In this document: positions 35,060 through 45,000 of the stretch, one piece after another
Numbering within the stretch: the stretch's first letter is position 1
Layout of the letters: each line of letters opens with the position of its first letter
From: an uncultured Chitinophagaceae bacterium
GTDB taxonomy: Bacteria; Bacteroidota; Bacteroidia; Chitinophagales; Chitinophagaceae
DNA length: 64,000 nucleotides
Reading direction: 5' to 3'
Assembly: GCA_937907395.1 (NCBI GenBank)
Contig: CALCII010000011.1
Location: 868,001-932,000 of the forward strand
Position numbers and translations under genes: made by a program
The notes under the pieces: generated by a model
Database searches by the model: none
The model's input: the letters and a program-made list of their open reading frames with translations, nothing else
Told to the model about the DNA's origin: nothing

Positions 35060-36424
35060 ATGATTCAGTTGAACGATATTAAAAAAGTGTATTTCATCGG
35101 GGCAGGTGGCATTGGTATGAGTGCTATTGTTCGCTTCTTCAATGAGAAAGGGGTGAACGTGAGTGGTTATGATAAAACACGCACACCACTTACGCAGCAA
35201 CTGGAATCAGAGGGAGTGAATATCCATTATGAAGATAATGTGGAACTGATCCCTAAAGATGTGCAACTGGTGGTTTATACACCGGCCATTCCAAAGGATC
35301 ATACAGAATATCAGTATTATCTGCAGCATGGATACAATGTGGTAAAGCGCAGCGATGTATTGCAGATTATTACGCAAAGCTCTTTTAATGTATGCGTTGC
35401 CGGTACGCATGGCAAAACAACCATTAGTACCATGACGGGGCACGTGTTACGCCATAGTGGATTTGGTTGCAATGCTTTTCTGGGAGGTATATCGGTAAAC
35501 TATAACCGGAATTTCTGGAGCAGTGACAATAATGTATGTGTGGTGGAAGCAGATGAGTATGATCGTTCTTTTCATAAGCTGCAACCCAATATTGCTGTGA
35601 TCACTGCCATGGATGCCGACCACCTGGATATCTACGGAACAGCAGAAGCAGTAGAAGAAGCGTTCATTGAGTTTACACGTAAGATCAAACCCGGAGGTTG
35701 GCTAATCAGCAAGTTTGGTCTCAGCCGGACAAAAGAACTGGTGGCTGCACATCACATCACCTATCACCTGGATCATACTGCAGCTACAGTTCATACAAAG
35801 AACCTGCTTGTTAAAAATGGTGGTTACGTGTTTGATGTGGTATTGCAGGATACAGTGATTGAACAGGTGCAGATAAATGTTGGTGGATTACATAATGTGG
35901 AAAATGCACTGGCTGCAATTGCAGTGGCTCATATTCTGAAAATTGAACAAGAGAAAATAAAAGCAGCAGTAGCAGATTATAAAGGGGTAAAAAGAAGATT
36001 TGAGTATGTGATTGCACCGGGTGAAGGAAATGTAGTATTTATTGATGACTATGCACATCATCCGGAAGAACTGAATGCATTGATAAAAGGTGCCAGAAGT
36101 TTGTTTGGTTCAAAGAAACTGATGGTTGTGTTTCAGCCACACTTGTACACCAGGACCAGGGACCTGGCTGATGGTTTTGCGGCCAGTCTGGATAAAGCTG
36201 ATGAAGTCATTCTGCTTCCCATTTACCCGGCAAGAGAATTGCCAATTGAAGGAGTGAGTAGTGAAATGATACTGGAGCGTATGAAGTTGGGAGCAAAGCA
36301 AGTGCTCACAAAAGAAGAATTAATTGAAAAGGTTAAGAATATAAATGAGGAGTTGGTTTTTGTAACAGCAGGAGCCGGTGATATTGATACGTTGCTCCCA
36401 CAGTTAAAAGAAGCATTGAAGTAA
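35060..36424 (+). CDS. murC: UDP-N-acetylmuramate--L-alanine ligase
   Basis: First Mur ligase of the pathway (454 residues), adding L-Ala to UDP-MurNAc with ATP. The N-terminal nucleotide-sugar fold starts VYFIGAGGIGMSAIVRFF. The P-loop is VAGTHGKTTISTMTGH (about 113-128). EADEYDRSFHKL, TAMDADHLDIYG and the C-terminal FIDDYAHHPEELNA and FQPHLYTRTRDL complete the family set. It starts one base after the murG stop and ends one base before ftsQ. No murB, murF or ddl is in the cluster. Confidence 0.97.
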   Translation: MIQLNDIKKVYFIGAGGIGMSAIVRFFNEKGVNVSGYDKTRTPLTQQLESEGVNIHYEDNVELIPKDVQLVVYTPAIPKDHTEYQYYLQHGYNVVKRSDVLQIITQSSFNVCVAGTHGKTTISTMTGHVLRHSGFGCNAFLGGISVNYNRNFWSSDNNVCVVEADEYDRSFHKLQPNIAVITAMDADHLDIYGTAEAVEEAFIEFTRKIKPGGWLISKFGLSRTKELVAAHHITYHLDHTAATVHTKNLLVKNGGYVFDVVLQDTVIEQVQINVGGLHNVENALAAIAVAHILKIEQEKIKAAVADYKGVKRRFEYVIAPGEGNVVFIDDYAHHPEELNALIKGARSLFGSKKLMVVFQPHLYTRTRDLADGFAASLDKADEVILLPIYPARELPIEGVSSEMILERMKLGAKQVLTKEELIEKVKNINEELVFVTAGAGDIDTLLPQLKEALK

Positions 36425-36425
36425 C

Positions 36426-37574
36426 ATGAGTAACAGAAAAATCAGTTGGAAAAAAGTATTGCTTGCCACCGTTTGGATATTGGTGGGTGCGGGTACAATT
36501 GTCTTGCTGGTTGCTGCAGTACAGCAGCAGGAAGGAAAGCTGTGCAAAAGTGTTGAGGTTTCTGTTTATAGTCTGGATGGTGTGGAGTATGTCAATAAAA
36601 AACAGATTCTGGCAACAATGGCCGTGGGAATGACTGGTGATTTAACAGGAACGCCTGTTCATTCCTTCGATCTCAAACAAATGGAAGAGCGACTGGAGAA
36701 AAATCTGTGGATCAGAAATGCCGAATTGTTCTTTGATAATAATGATGTGTTGCATGCAGATATTACAGAACGTCAGCCGGTGGCAAGAGTGTTTTCGGTA
36801 AGTGGCGAAACATTTTATGTAGACGATTTTGGAGAACGGCTACCAGTTAATACTGATCAGGTGGCAAGGGTTCCGGTGTTTACTTCTTTTCCAATCATCA
36901 CCTATCCGTTAAAAGGAAAAGACAGTGTGTTACTGGTACAGGTGAAAGAGATGGGAAGTTATTTATTGAAACATGATTTCTGGATGGCGCAAATTGATCA
37001 GCTGAATATTAATAATTATGAATTTGAACTGGTGCCCAAACTGGGAAAACATATGATTCTCTTTGGTACTGGAACCCAGGTGGATGCAAAGTTTAAACGC
37101 CTCTTGTTGTTTTATAATAAAATCATGAGCAAAACCGGTTGGAATTATTACAGTACACTGGATGTTCGTTACGATAAACAACTGGTGGCTGCCAGAAGAG
37201 ATAGTGTGAGCTTGTTCAAAAGTTTTGTGTTAACAACAGATACAACCTATAAAAATACAATTGAAACAGGAAGCTTGTTACCCGGTGATTCTTCTTCGGT
37301 TTTACCTCCGGCAAGCAAGCCTGATTCAGTTACAACTGCTGCCCCTGTAACCAATAGCCCTAAACCATCATCCGTCTCTGTGAATACCAGTGTACCAAAG
37401 CAAAATAACAATGCTTTGAAAAACCAATCTCCTGCCCCTGTGCAGAAAACAAAAACAAGCGTAACGGTTACACCTGATGAAGCATCTGTATTATCAGAAG
37501 CAAAAAAACAGGTGGTGAAACCGGCAGTACCTAAGAAAGAACCGAAAGCAGTCATGCAGAAAAAAAACAATTGA
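36426..37574 (+). CDS. ftsQ: Cell division protein FtsQ-like, with long low-complexity C-terminal tail
   Basis: Bitopic divisome protein (382 residues) in the ftsQ position. A transmembrane helix (LLATVWILVGAGTIVLLVAAV, about 12-32) is followed by a periplasmic POTRA-like segment (YVNKKQILATMAVG ... DLKQMEERLEKNLWIRNAELFFDNNDVLHADITERQPVARVF, about 55-125) and a beta domain ending near residue 270 (YYSTLDVRYDKQLVAARRD). The remaining ~110 residues are Ser/Thr/Pro/Lys-rich with no predicted fold, ending in a basic stretch (KKEPKAVMQKKNN). Proteobacterial FtsQ ends soon after the beta domain, so the tail is an extension. Sequence similarity to E. coli FtsQ is low; position and domain plan support the call. 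Confidence 0.88.
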   Translation: MSNRKISWKKVLLATVWILVGAGTIVLLVAAVQQQEGKLCKSVEVSVYSLDGVEYVNKKQILATMAVGMTGDLTGTPVHSFDLKQMEERLEKNLWIRNAELFFDNNDVLHADITERQPVARVFSVSGETFYVDDFGERLPVNTDQVARVPVFTSFPIITYPLKGKDSVLLVQVKEMGSYLLKHDFWMAQIDQLNINNYEFELVPKLGKHMILFGTGTQVDAKFKRLLLFYNKIMSKTGWNYYSTLDVRYDKQLVAARRDSVSLFKSFVLTTDTTYKNTIETGSLLPGDSSSVLPPASKPDSVTTAAPVTNSPKPSSVSVNTSVPKQNNNALKNQSPAPVQKTKTSVTVTPDEASVLSEAKKQVVKPAVPKKEPKAVMQKKNN

Positions 37575-37608
37575 ACAATCGTAAACAACTAAAAAACAGG
37601 ATACAACT

Positions 37609-39027
37609 ATGAACACGGATTCAATTCAACACACAACCGAAACAAGCAGCACAGGCAGTGCCTCTTCTTCTGTTGTTAACAACAATCCCATTATTGTGGG
37701 TTTGGACATTGGTACCACAAAGATTGCAGCAATTGCAGGTCGCAAGAATGAGTTTGGCAAACTCGAAATTCTGGGCTTTGGCCGTGCCAACAGCAATGGT
37801 GTGCAACACGGAATGGTGCTCAATATTGATCAAACAATCAAAGCTATTGAACAGGCTTTACAAAATTGTTATGCAAGCAACCCCAACCTCGAAATCAACG
37901 AAGTGTATGTGGGTATTGCAGGACATCACATCAAATCTTTGCAAACAAGAGGAGACATTGTTCGTCAGAATAATGAAGAGGAAATTGCCCAGAAAGAAAT
38001 TGATCAGCTGGTAAGCGATCAGTACAAAACCTATATTCCTGCCGGAGACCAGATCATTGATGTGATTCCTCAGGAATTTACGGTTGATAATTTTCAGAAT
38101 ATTCCAAATCCTATCGGGTACAGCGGTGTGAAAGTGGGTGCCAACTTCCATATTATCACCGGCGATAAAAATGCAATTCGCAACATCAACCGAAGTGTTG
38201 AAAAAAGTAAACTGAAAGTAAAAGATCTGGTGTTGCAACCATTGGCCTCTGCTGCTGCGGTTATGTGTGTGGATGATCTGGAAGCAGGTGTTGCTATTGT
38301 GGATATAGGTGGTGGTACAACCGATCTCGCTGTATTTTATGAAGGGATTTTAAAACATACAGCTGTTATTCCTTTCGGTGGTGAGAATATCACGAATGAT
38401 ATTAAAATGGGATTGGGTGTGTTGCGTACACAAGCCGAGCAAATGAAAGTTCAGTTTGGCAGTGCACTGGCAGATGAAGCAAAATCAAATGCATTCATTA
38501 CTATTCCCGGCATCCGTGGTATGCAGCCCAAAGAAATCAGTGTGAAGAACCTGGCAAATATCATACAGGCACGTATGAGCGAAATACTTGATTTCGTTAC
38601 GTATCATCTCAAGCAGGTTGGATTAGACAACCGTATGCTGAATGGTGGAGTGGTGCTTACAGGTGGTGGTTCTCAGTTGAAGCACCTCATTCAGTTAACT
38701 GAATATGTAACCGGTTTGAATGCACGTATCGGTTATCCAAACGAACACCTGGCTGCAGGACATATTGATGAACTGGCAAAACCAATGTATTCAACCTGTA
38801 TCGGGTTAATCCTGAAAGGATACAACGTATTTGAAAACACACAAAACAAATTAAAAGGAATTGAAGTGATTGAGCCGGTTCTTGAAGAAGTGGTTACTAC
38901 TTACGATGAACCATCCGATACACATCATATTCAGATTAAGAAGCGCAGAACATTGAAAGGGTTCATGGATAGTATTAAAGACGGATTGATTGATCTGTTC
39001 CATGAAGAAGACGACAAAAAGTTCTAA
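37609..39027 (+). CDS. ftsA: Cell division protein FtsA
   Basis: Actin-like ATPase that tethers FtsZ to the membrane (472 residues). After a ~25-residue Ser/Thr-rich lead the first phosphate loop reads VGLDIGTTKIAAIAG (about 30-44). VDIGGGTTDLAVF (about 230) and GVVLTGGGSQL (about 346) are the other nucleotide-site loops. The C-terminal segment RTLKGFMDSIKDGLIDLFHEEDDKKF contains an amphipathic helix of the membrane-targeting kind. The frame continues the ftsQ-ftsA-ftsZ order with short gaps of 34 and 38 bases. Confidence 0.97.
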   Translation: MNTDSIQHTTETSSTGSASSSVVNNNPIIVGLDIGTTKIAAIAGRKNEFGKLEILGFGRANSNGVQHGMVLNIDQTIKAIEQALQNCYASNPNLEINEVYVGIAGHHIKSLQTRGDIVRQNNEEEIAQKEIDQLVSDQYKTYIPAGDQIIDVIPQEFTVDNFQNIPNPIGYSGVKVGANFHIITGDKNAIRNINRSVEKSKLKVKDLVLQPLASAAAVMCVDDLEAGVAIVDIGGGTTDLAVFYEGILKHTAVIPFGGENITNDIKMGLGVLRTQAEQMKVQFGSALADEAKSNAFITIPGIRGMQPKEISVKNLANIIQARMSEILDFVTYHLKQVGLDNRMLNGGVVLTGGGSQLKHLIQLTEYVTGLNARIGYPNEHLAAGHIDELAKPMYSTCIGLILKGYNVFENTQNKLKGIEVIEPVLEEVVTTYDEPSDTHHIQIKKRRTLKGFMDSIKDGLIDLFHEEDDKKF

Positions 39028-39065
39028 GCACATTACTTACTAACCCAACTTACAACCCAGAGCGT

Positions 39066-40901
39066 ATGATACATTTTGATTTACCAAAGGAAAAATCATC
39101 CATCATCAAAGTAATTGGTGTGGGTGGCGGTGGCAGCAATGCTGTTAACCACATGCATTCACAGATCAAAGAAGGAGTGAATTTTATTATTTGCAATACA
39201 GATGCGCAGGCCATTGCACAAAGCATGGTGCCCAACAAAGTTCAGTTAGGTCCGCACCTTACACAAGGGTTGGGTGCAGGTGCCAATCCTGAAATTGGCC
39301 GCCAGGCAACAGAAGAAAGTTTAGAAGAAATCAAACGCATTCTGGAAGTAAATACCAAGATGGCGTTTATCACTGCAGGTATGGGTGGTGGTACTGGAAC
39401 AGGTGGTGCACCTATCATTGCCAAAATCTGTAAGGATCTTGGAATCCTCACTGTAGGAATTGTAACAACTCCTTTTGGATATGAAGGAAAGAAACGGATT
39501 CTCCAGGCCCAGGATGGTATCAACAAACTCAAGGAGCATGTGGATACACTGCTGGTGATCAGCAATGATAAGTTGCGTCATCAATTTGGAAACCTGAAAA
39601 TGAAAGAAGCATTTGCAAAAGCTGATAATGTATTAGCAACTGCTGCAAAATGTATTACTGATGTTATCAATAGTACAGGCCAGATCAATGTTGACTTTGC
39701 TGATGTGTGTACCGTAATGAAAAATGGCGGTGTGGCTATTTTAGGTAATGCATCTGCCAGCGGCGAACATCGTGCACAACGTGCTATCGAAGAAGCATTG
39801 AACTCACCATTGCTCAATGATAACGATATCCGTGGTGCTAAATGGATTCTGATCAATATCAATTCATCCGAAGGTGATCATGAGTTCACAATGGATGAAG
39901 TGGAAATCATTCAGAACTATATTTTACAACAGGCAGGAGATGATACAGATGTGATTCTTGGTCTGGGTTATGATAACTCTCTCGGAGATGAAATTGGTAT
40001 TACATTGATTGCAACAGGGTTTGAACAAAAAAATCCGTTTGTTACCAATACTGCTCCCAAAGAAGCAGCAAAACCAAAAGAAGAAAAAATTATCATGGTG
40101 CTGGGCGAACAGGAAGAAAAGAAATCCTATTCCCAGCCTGTCTTATTTGCTGAGGAGAAGAAAGATCCGATTGCTCCCCGTTTGGTGGAACCAACAGCTG
40201 AAGCAATTCAGCCGGTTGTAACTGAAGAAGTAAAAGAACCGGTGATGGTGCAGCCTGTTGTTGAAACTACCCGTATCGAATGGACATTGGAGCCAACTCC
40301 GGCTGTAGTAACTCCGGTTGAGCAACCCAAAGCACAGGTGGAGCCACAGCAACAACCCAAGCAGGAAGAAATACAATCAAAAGAAATTATTACTACTTCT
40401 GCAAGCGGGGGTTATTTAACCAGGCCCGCCATTATATATGCAGAAAGTAATGATACACCTCTGCCTGAAAAGAAACAGGAAGAGAAACCCAAAGAACCAA
40501 CGGTTCAGATCCAGTTTGTAAAAGAAGAGGAGGAATCCTTTGACATGCTGCTGGTTGAAAAATCTGAATCAACAACGGCGGAGCCAGAGCTTAGGGCCGA
40601 TCAAAAAGTTCATTTTGCTACTTCGGAAGAGCCAGCTATAAGCGACGAGGCAGAAGAGCAACGGAAGAAAGCGGCAGAACGTTTGCAAAAGTTGAGGAAT
40701 CTCTCTTTTAACATTCATGCTACTGATCCGAATAATGAGTTTGACAATGTGCCAGCTTATCTCCGCCGTAATTTGGAATTGTACAATACCATTTCTCCGG
40801 CAGAAAACTTTTACAGTAACTACACTGTACAAAGTGATGAAAATAATCAGGCCGAAATTAAAACGATCAATACCTTTTTAGACGGGAAAAAGCCCGACTA
40901 A
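39066..40901 (+). CDS. ftsZ: Cell division protein FtsZ with long acidic linker
   Basis: Tubulin-like GTPase that builds the Z ring (611 residues, against ~380-400 in E. coli). The GTPase core occupies residues 1-320: IGVGGGGSNAVNHM, the tubulin signature GGGTGTGGAP (about 106-115) and the T7 region NVDFADV. Residues ~325-555 form a Pro/Glu/Val/Lys-rich, probably disordered linker. The conserved partner-binding peptide VPAYLRR is at about 562-568 but is not terminal: a further ~43 residues end in NTFLDGKKPD. The extra tail after the peptide is seen in Bacteroidota FtsZ. Terminator downstream; last gene of the cluster. Confidence 0.97.
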   Translation: MIHFDLPKEKSSIIKVIGVGGGGSNAVNHMHSQIKEGVNFIICNTDAQAIAQSMVPNKVQLGPHLTQGLGAGANPEIGRQATEESLEEIKRILEVNTKMAFITAGMGGGTGTGGAPIIAKICKDLGILTVGIVTTPFGYEGKKRILQAQDGINKLKEHVDTLLVISNDKLRHQFGNLKMKEAFAKADNVLATAAKCITDVINSTGQINVDFADVCTVMKNGGVAILGNASASGEHRAQRAIEEALNSPLLNDNDIRGAKWILININSSEGDHEFTMDEVEIIQNYILQQAGDDTDVILGLGYDNSLGDEIGITLIATGFEQKNPFVTNTAPKEAAKPKEEKIIMVLGEQEEKKSYSQPVLFAEEKKDPIAPRLVEPTAEAIQPVVTEEVKEPVMVQPVVETTRIEWTLEPTPAVVTPVEQPKAQVEPQQQPKQEEIQSKEIITTSASGGYLTRPAIIYAESNDTPLPEKKQEEKPKEPTVQIQFVKEEEESFDMLLVEKSESTTAEPELRADQKVHFATSEEPAISDEAEEQRKKAAERLQKLRNLSFNIHATDPNNEFDNVPAYLRRNLELYNTISPAENFYSNYTVQSDENNQAEIKTINTFLDGKKPD

Positions 40902-40982
40902 GCCCTGTTTGCCTACAGGGGAACCTCTGTTTATAGTTGTTCTGAATGAAGAATCAGAAACCGTGATTTTTTAGTTGTGTAA

Positions 40983-41010
40983 AAAACCCTCCCATCCGGG
41001 AGGGTTTTTA
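40983..41010. terminator. Terminator closing the dcw cluster, shared with the convergent PorP gene
   Basis: AAAACCCTCCC and GGGAGGGTTTT form an 11-bp stem with a short loop and flanking A and T runs, so it can act in both directions (ftsZ ends at 40901, the PorP-like gene at 41032). A smaller CCCTGT/ACAGGG hairpin lies just after ftsZ near 40903-40920. Confidence 0.88.
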
Positions 41011-41031
41011 GTTATAGTAAGTTGAAGAAAA

Positions 41032-42045
41032 TTAAAAGCGTGGACAATCAAAGTAAATCACACGATTGGTTCTTTCCTTTTTAATAAGATAGGAAAACGA
41101 AAGTTCAAAACTATTGGCACCTCTTGAAAAACGTGCCAGTTGAGAAGTGGTTACATCATAGCTGGCGCCAACTGTAAACTGATTGAAAGTAACACCTGCA
41201 AAGCCGGAAAAAGAATCTCCGAAACGATAGTTGCCTCCAATCATAAAATCGGTTGTTTCATTTACAAACAATTTTAGATAAGTACCGGCCATTTTTTCTG
41301 TTGCTGTTCCTTGTTTCAGATACAGAAAATTGGGAACAACGGATGCATAATCTGATAACCATACTATCACACCACCGTGAACGGTTAGCCGAAGTGGAAT
41401 GAAAGGAAGGTCATTTGCTGATACAAACGGATCTTTAGGTTTGTTGAGATGAAACACAGCAGCTCCGCCATAAAAAGAAGCTTTTGATTCTGTGTTTCCA
41501 TTATGATAAAAAATACCGGCTCCTAAATCGAGAACTGTTTGTGTTTTAACCGGAAAAATATCTGTACTGGGTAAACCCGGATTAAACCCGATACCGGGAA
41601 TCCATTGATCATCGGCTCTGAATTTGGAAGGATCAAAGCGGCGGTTGATAAAACCTCCTTGTAACCCAACAGTGATCTGGTGGTTTTGGTCGGCACCTAA
41701 TTTCACACCTGTATACGCCAGTGATAAATATCCGGTAGTGTATTTATAACCTGCATCGCCGGCAGACTGATTTAAAATACTTCCGCCAATGTTGATATTT
41801 TTTTCTGTTACAGCATCAATACTCATAGCACCGGTGGAATAAGGATTGGTTACATTACTCCACTGGTTTCTGTAAATGCCGGACACACGGAACGTTCCGT
41901 TCATAACACCGGCAGTTGCCGGGTTCATGAAGTGAGGATAAATATAATACTGCGAAAAATGCGGATCCACCTGGGCCTTTACAACCCGGGTGGACAGCAT
42001 AATTGTTAGAATGATCGACAATAAGGCAAAACAGGTACGGTTCAT
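41032..42045 (-). CDS. PorP/SprF family type IX secretion system membrane protein
   Basis: Outer-membrane beta-barrel protein (337 residues) with a signal peptide (LLSIILTIMLSTRVVKAQ, cleavage about residue 25). The mature start QVDPHFSQYYIYPHFMNPATAG is the hallmark of the PorP/SprF family, and alternating hydrophobic strands with a final SFSYLI-type strand follow. These proteins are partners of the type IX secretion system; SprF-like members are typically encoded next to, and needed for surface attachment of, giant SprB-like adhesins. Here it lies 12 bases after such an adhesin gene on the same strand, so it probably serves that adhesin. The T9SS core genes are not in the window. Confidence 0.93.
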   Translation of the reverse strand: MNRTCFALLSIILTIMLSTRVVKAQVDPHFSQYYIYPHFMNPATAGVMNGTFRVSGIYRNQWSNVTNPYSTGAMSIDAVTEKNINIGGSILNQSAGDAGYKYTTGYLSLAYTGVKLGADQNHQITVGLQGGFINRRFDPSKFRADDQWIPGIGFNPGLPSTDIFPVKTQTVLDLGAGIFYHNGNTESKASFYGGAAVFHLNKPKDPFVSANDLPFIPLRLTVHGGVIVWLSDYASVVPNFLYLKQGTATEKMAGTYLKLFVNETTDFMIGGNYRFGDSFSGFAGVTFNQFTVGASYDVTTSQLARFSRGANSFELSFSYLIKKERTNRVIYFDCPRF

Positions 42046-42057
42046 CCGCTTAACTGC

Positions 42058-45000
42058 TTATCTGATTAAAGTTACAGATCCTTTCAAGTTCAAAAGCGAT
42101 CCATTGTTTAACATCACCTGCAACACATATACATAAACGCCAACAGGCTGTGGTTTATTTTTGAATGTACCATTCCATCCGTTCTGCTGGCTGGTGGATT
42201 CAAATACTTTTTCGCCCCATTGATTGAAAATGATCAGCTGCATGGTCTTGATATTTGTACCACGTACATATAAAATATCATTTTTACCATCACCGTTCGG
42301 AGAAAATACATTCGGGATAAATGTATCGTCTTTACAATCCGGAGGTGCAATGGTAATGGCAAATGGAGCAGAAACACAACCGCTCACGGAATTTCTTACT
42401 GTGAAGCTGTAACTACCCGGTGCCAGATCTGTAAATGAAGGGCTGCTCTGGTAAGCGCCACCGTTTACAGCATATTCAAGTGAAGTGCCGGTTGGGGTAG
42501 CAATCACAACAGTTCCTTTGGGCAAGATACAGGTAGGAGCAACAGAAACAGTAGCCAAAGGTGTGGCTGGTGTCACCGGTGCTGCATTAACTGTAAATGA
42601 AGCTGCAGGTGAAATACAGCCGCTGCTGTTTTTCACTGTTACATTATAAGTTCCGGGAGCCAGGTTGCTGAAAATGCCCGTTGTATTCGTATAAGTTGTT
42701 CCATCTGTACTGTAAGAGAGACCGGTTCCTGTTGGTGCAGTTACTGTAATAGTACCGGTAGATACAGAGCAGGTGGGTTGTGTTACGTTTGCTGAAGGAG
42801 CCACCGGTGTGGATGGTTGCGCATTCACCGTTAATACCGTTACAGCAGAAATACATCCGTTGCTGTTTTTCACCGTTACATTATAATTTCCGGCAGCAAG
42901 GTTGTTAAAGACTCCTGTTGTATTCGTATAAGTAGATCCGTCAATACTGTATGTTAACCCCGCACCTGTTGGAGCAGTAACAGTTATAGTACCGGTTGCC
43001 ACGGTACAAGTTGGTTGTGTTACATTACCTGTAGGAGCTGCAGGTGTTGGTGGTTGCGCATTTACAGTTACCGCTGTTGCAGTTGAAATACATCCACTGC
43101 TGTTTTTCACTGTTACATTGTAGTTGCCTGAAGCAACTCCGGAGAACACACCAGTTGTATTGGTATAAGTTGTGCCGTCAATACTGTATGTTAATCCGGC
43201 ACCCGTTGGAGCCGTAATAGTTATAGTGCCGGTTGCTACAGTACAGGTTGGTTGTGCTGTTACAGAAACGGTGGGAGCAACGGGTGTTGCAGGTTGCGCA
43301 TTCACTGTTAAAACGGTTACAGTAGAAATACATCCGTTACTGTTTTTAACCGTTACATTATAATTGCCGGCTGCCAGTGTGTTGAAAACACCTGTTGTAT
43401 TGGTATAAGTAGATCCGTCAATGCTGTACGTTAATCCTGCTCCTGTTGGAGCAGTAACGGTGATTGTCCCGGTTGCTACCGTACAGGTAGGTTGTGTTAC
43501 TGTGCCTGTTGGTGCTGCAGGAGTTGGAGGTTGTGCATTTACAGTTACCACTGTTGCTGTAGAAATACAGCCACTGCTGTTTTTCACCGTTACATTGTAG
43601 CTGCCTGAAGCAACACTGGTGAAAACACCAGTTGTGTTCGTATAAGTAGATCCATTAATACTATATGTTAATCCGGCACCTGTAGGAGCAGTAATTGTTA
43701 TTGTGCCAGTTGCCACCGTACAGATAGGTTGCGCTGTTACAGTAACTGTAGGAGCAGCAGGTCCGGCTGGTGCGGCATTTACTGTAAGTACAGTTGCAGT
43801 TGAAATACAACCACTGCTGTTCTTAACAGTAACATTATAATTTCCTGGAGTAAGTCCGCTAAATACACCGGTAGTATTGGTATAAGTAGAACCATCAATA
43901 CTGAAACTGTTTCCAGCAGTCAATGGAGCTGTGATTGTAATTGTTCCCGTAGGAGTAGAGCAGGTTGGTTGTGCTGTTACAGTTGCAGTGGGTGCAGCAG
44001 GTGTTGTTGGTTGCGCATTTACAGTAACTACGGTTGCGGTGGAGATACAACCACTGCTGTTTTTCACTGTTACATTGTAGTTGCCGGCAGCAACACTGGT
44101 GAATACACCTGTTGTGTTTGTATAAGTGGAACCGTTAATACTGTAAGTTAAACCTGCGCCGGTAGGTGCAGTAATCGTTATGGTGCCTGTAGCAACAGAG
44201 CAGGTTGGTTGTGCTGTTACAGATGCTGTTGGTGCAGCCGGTGTTGGAGGTTGTGCATTTACAGTTAATACTGTTGCAGCAGAAATACAACCGCTGCTGT
44301 TCTTCACCGTTACATTGTAGTTGCCAGCGGCAAGTCCGGCAAACACACCTGTTGTATTGGTATAAGTTGTTCCATCCACACTATAAGTAAATCCTGCGCC
44401 GGTAGGTGCAGTTATGGTGATGGTTCCGGTTGCAACAGAGCAGGTTGGTTGTGCTGTTACAGTTGCTGTTGGTGCTGCAGGAGCAGAAGGAGCAGCGTTC
44501 ACAGTTAAAACAGTAACGGGTGAAATACAACCGCTGCTGTTCTTAGCGGTAACATTATAATTACCGGGTGCAAGTCCGGCGAAAACGCCTGTTGTATTAG
44601 TATAAGTTGTTCCATCCACACTATAAGTGAAGCCTGCTCCAGTAGGTGCAGTTATTGTTATAGTTCCTGTATTAACGCTACAGGTTGGTTGCACCGTTAC
44701 AGATGCTGTTGGTGCAGCCGGTGCAGAAGGAGCAGCATTCACAGTTAAAACAGTAATGGGTGAAATACAGCCACTGCTGTTTTTAGCGGTAACATTATAG
44801 TTGCCTGGTGTAAGTCCTGCGAACACACCTGTAGTATTTGTATAAGTTGTTCCGTCCACACTATAGGTGAAGCCTGCACCTGTTGGTGCTGTTATGGTGA
44901 TGGTTCCGGTGTTAACACTACAAGTTGGTTGTACGGTTACAGATGCTGTTGGTGCAGCAGGGGCTGCGGGGGCATTGTTTACAGTTACAGATGCTAACGG

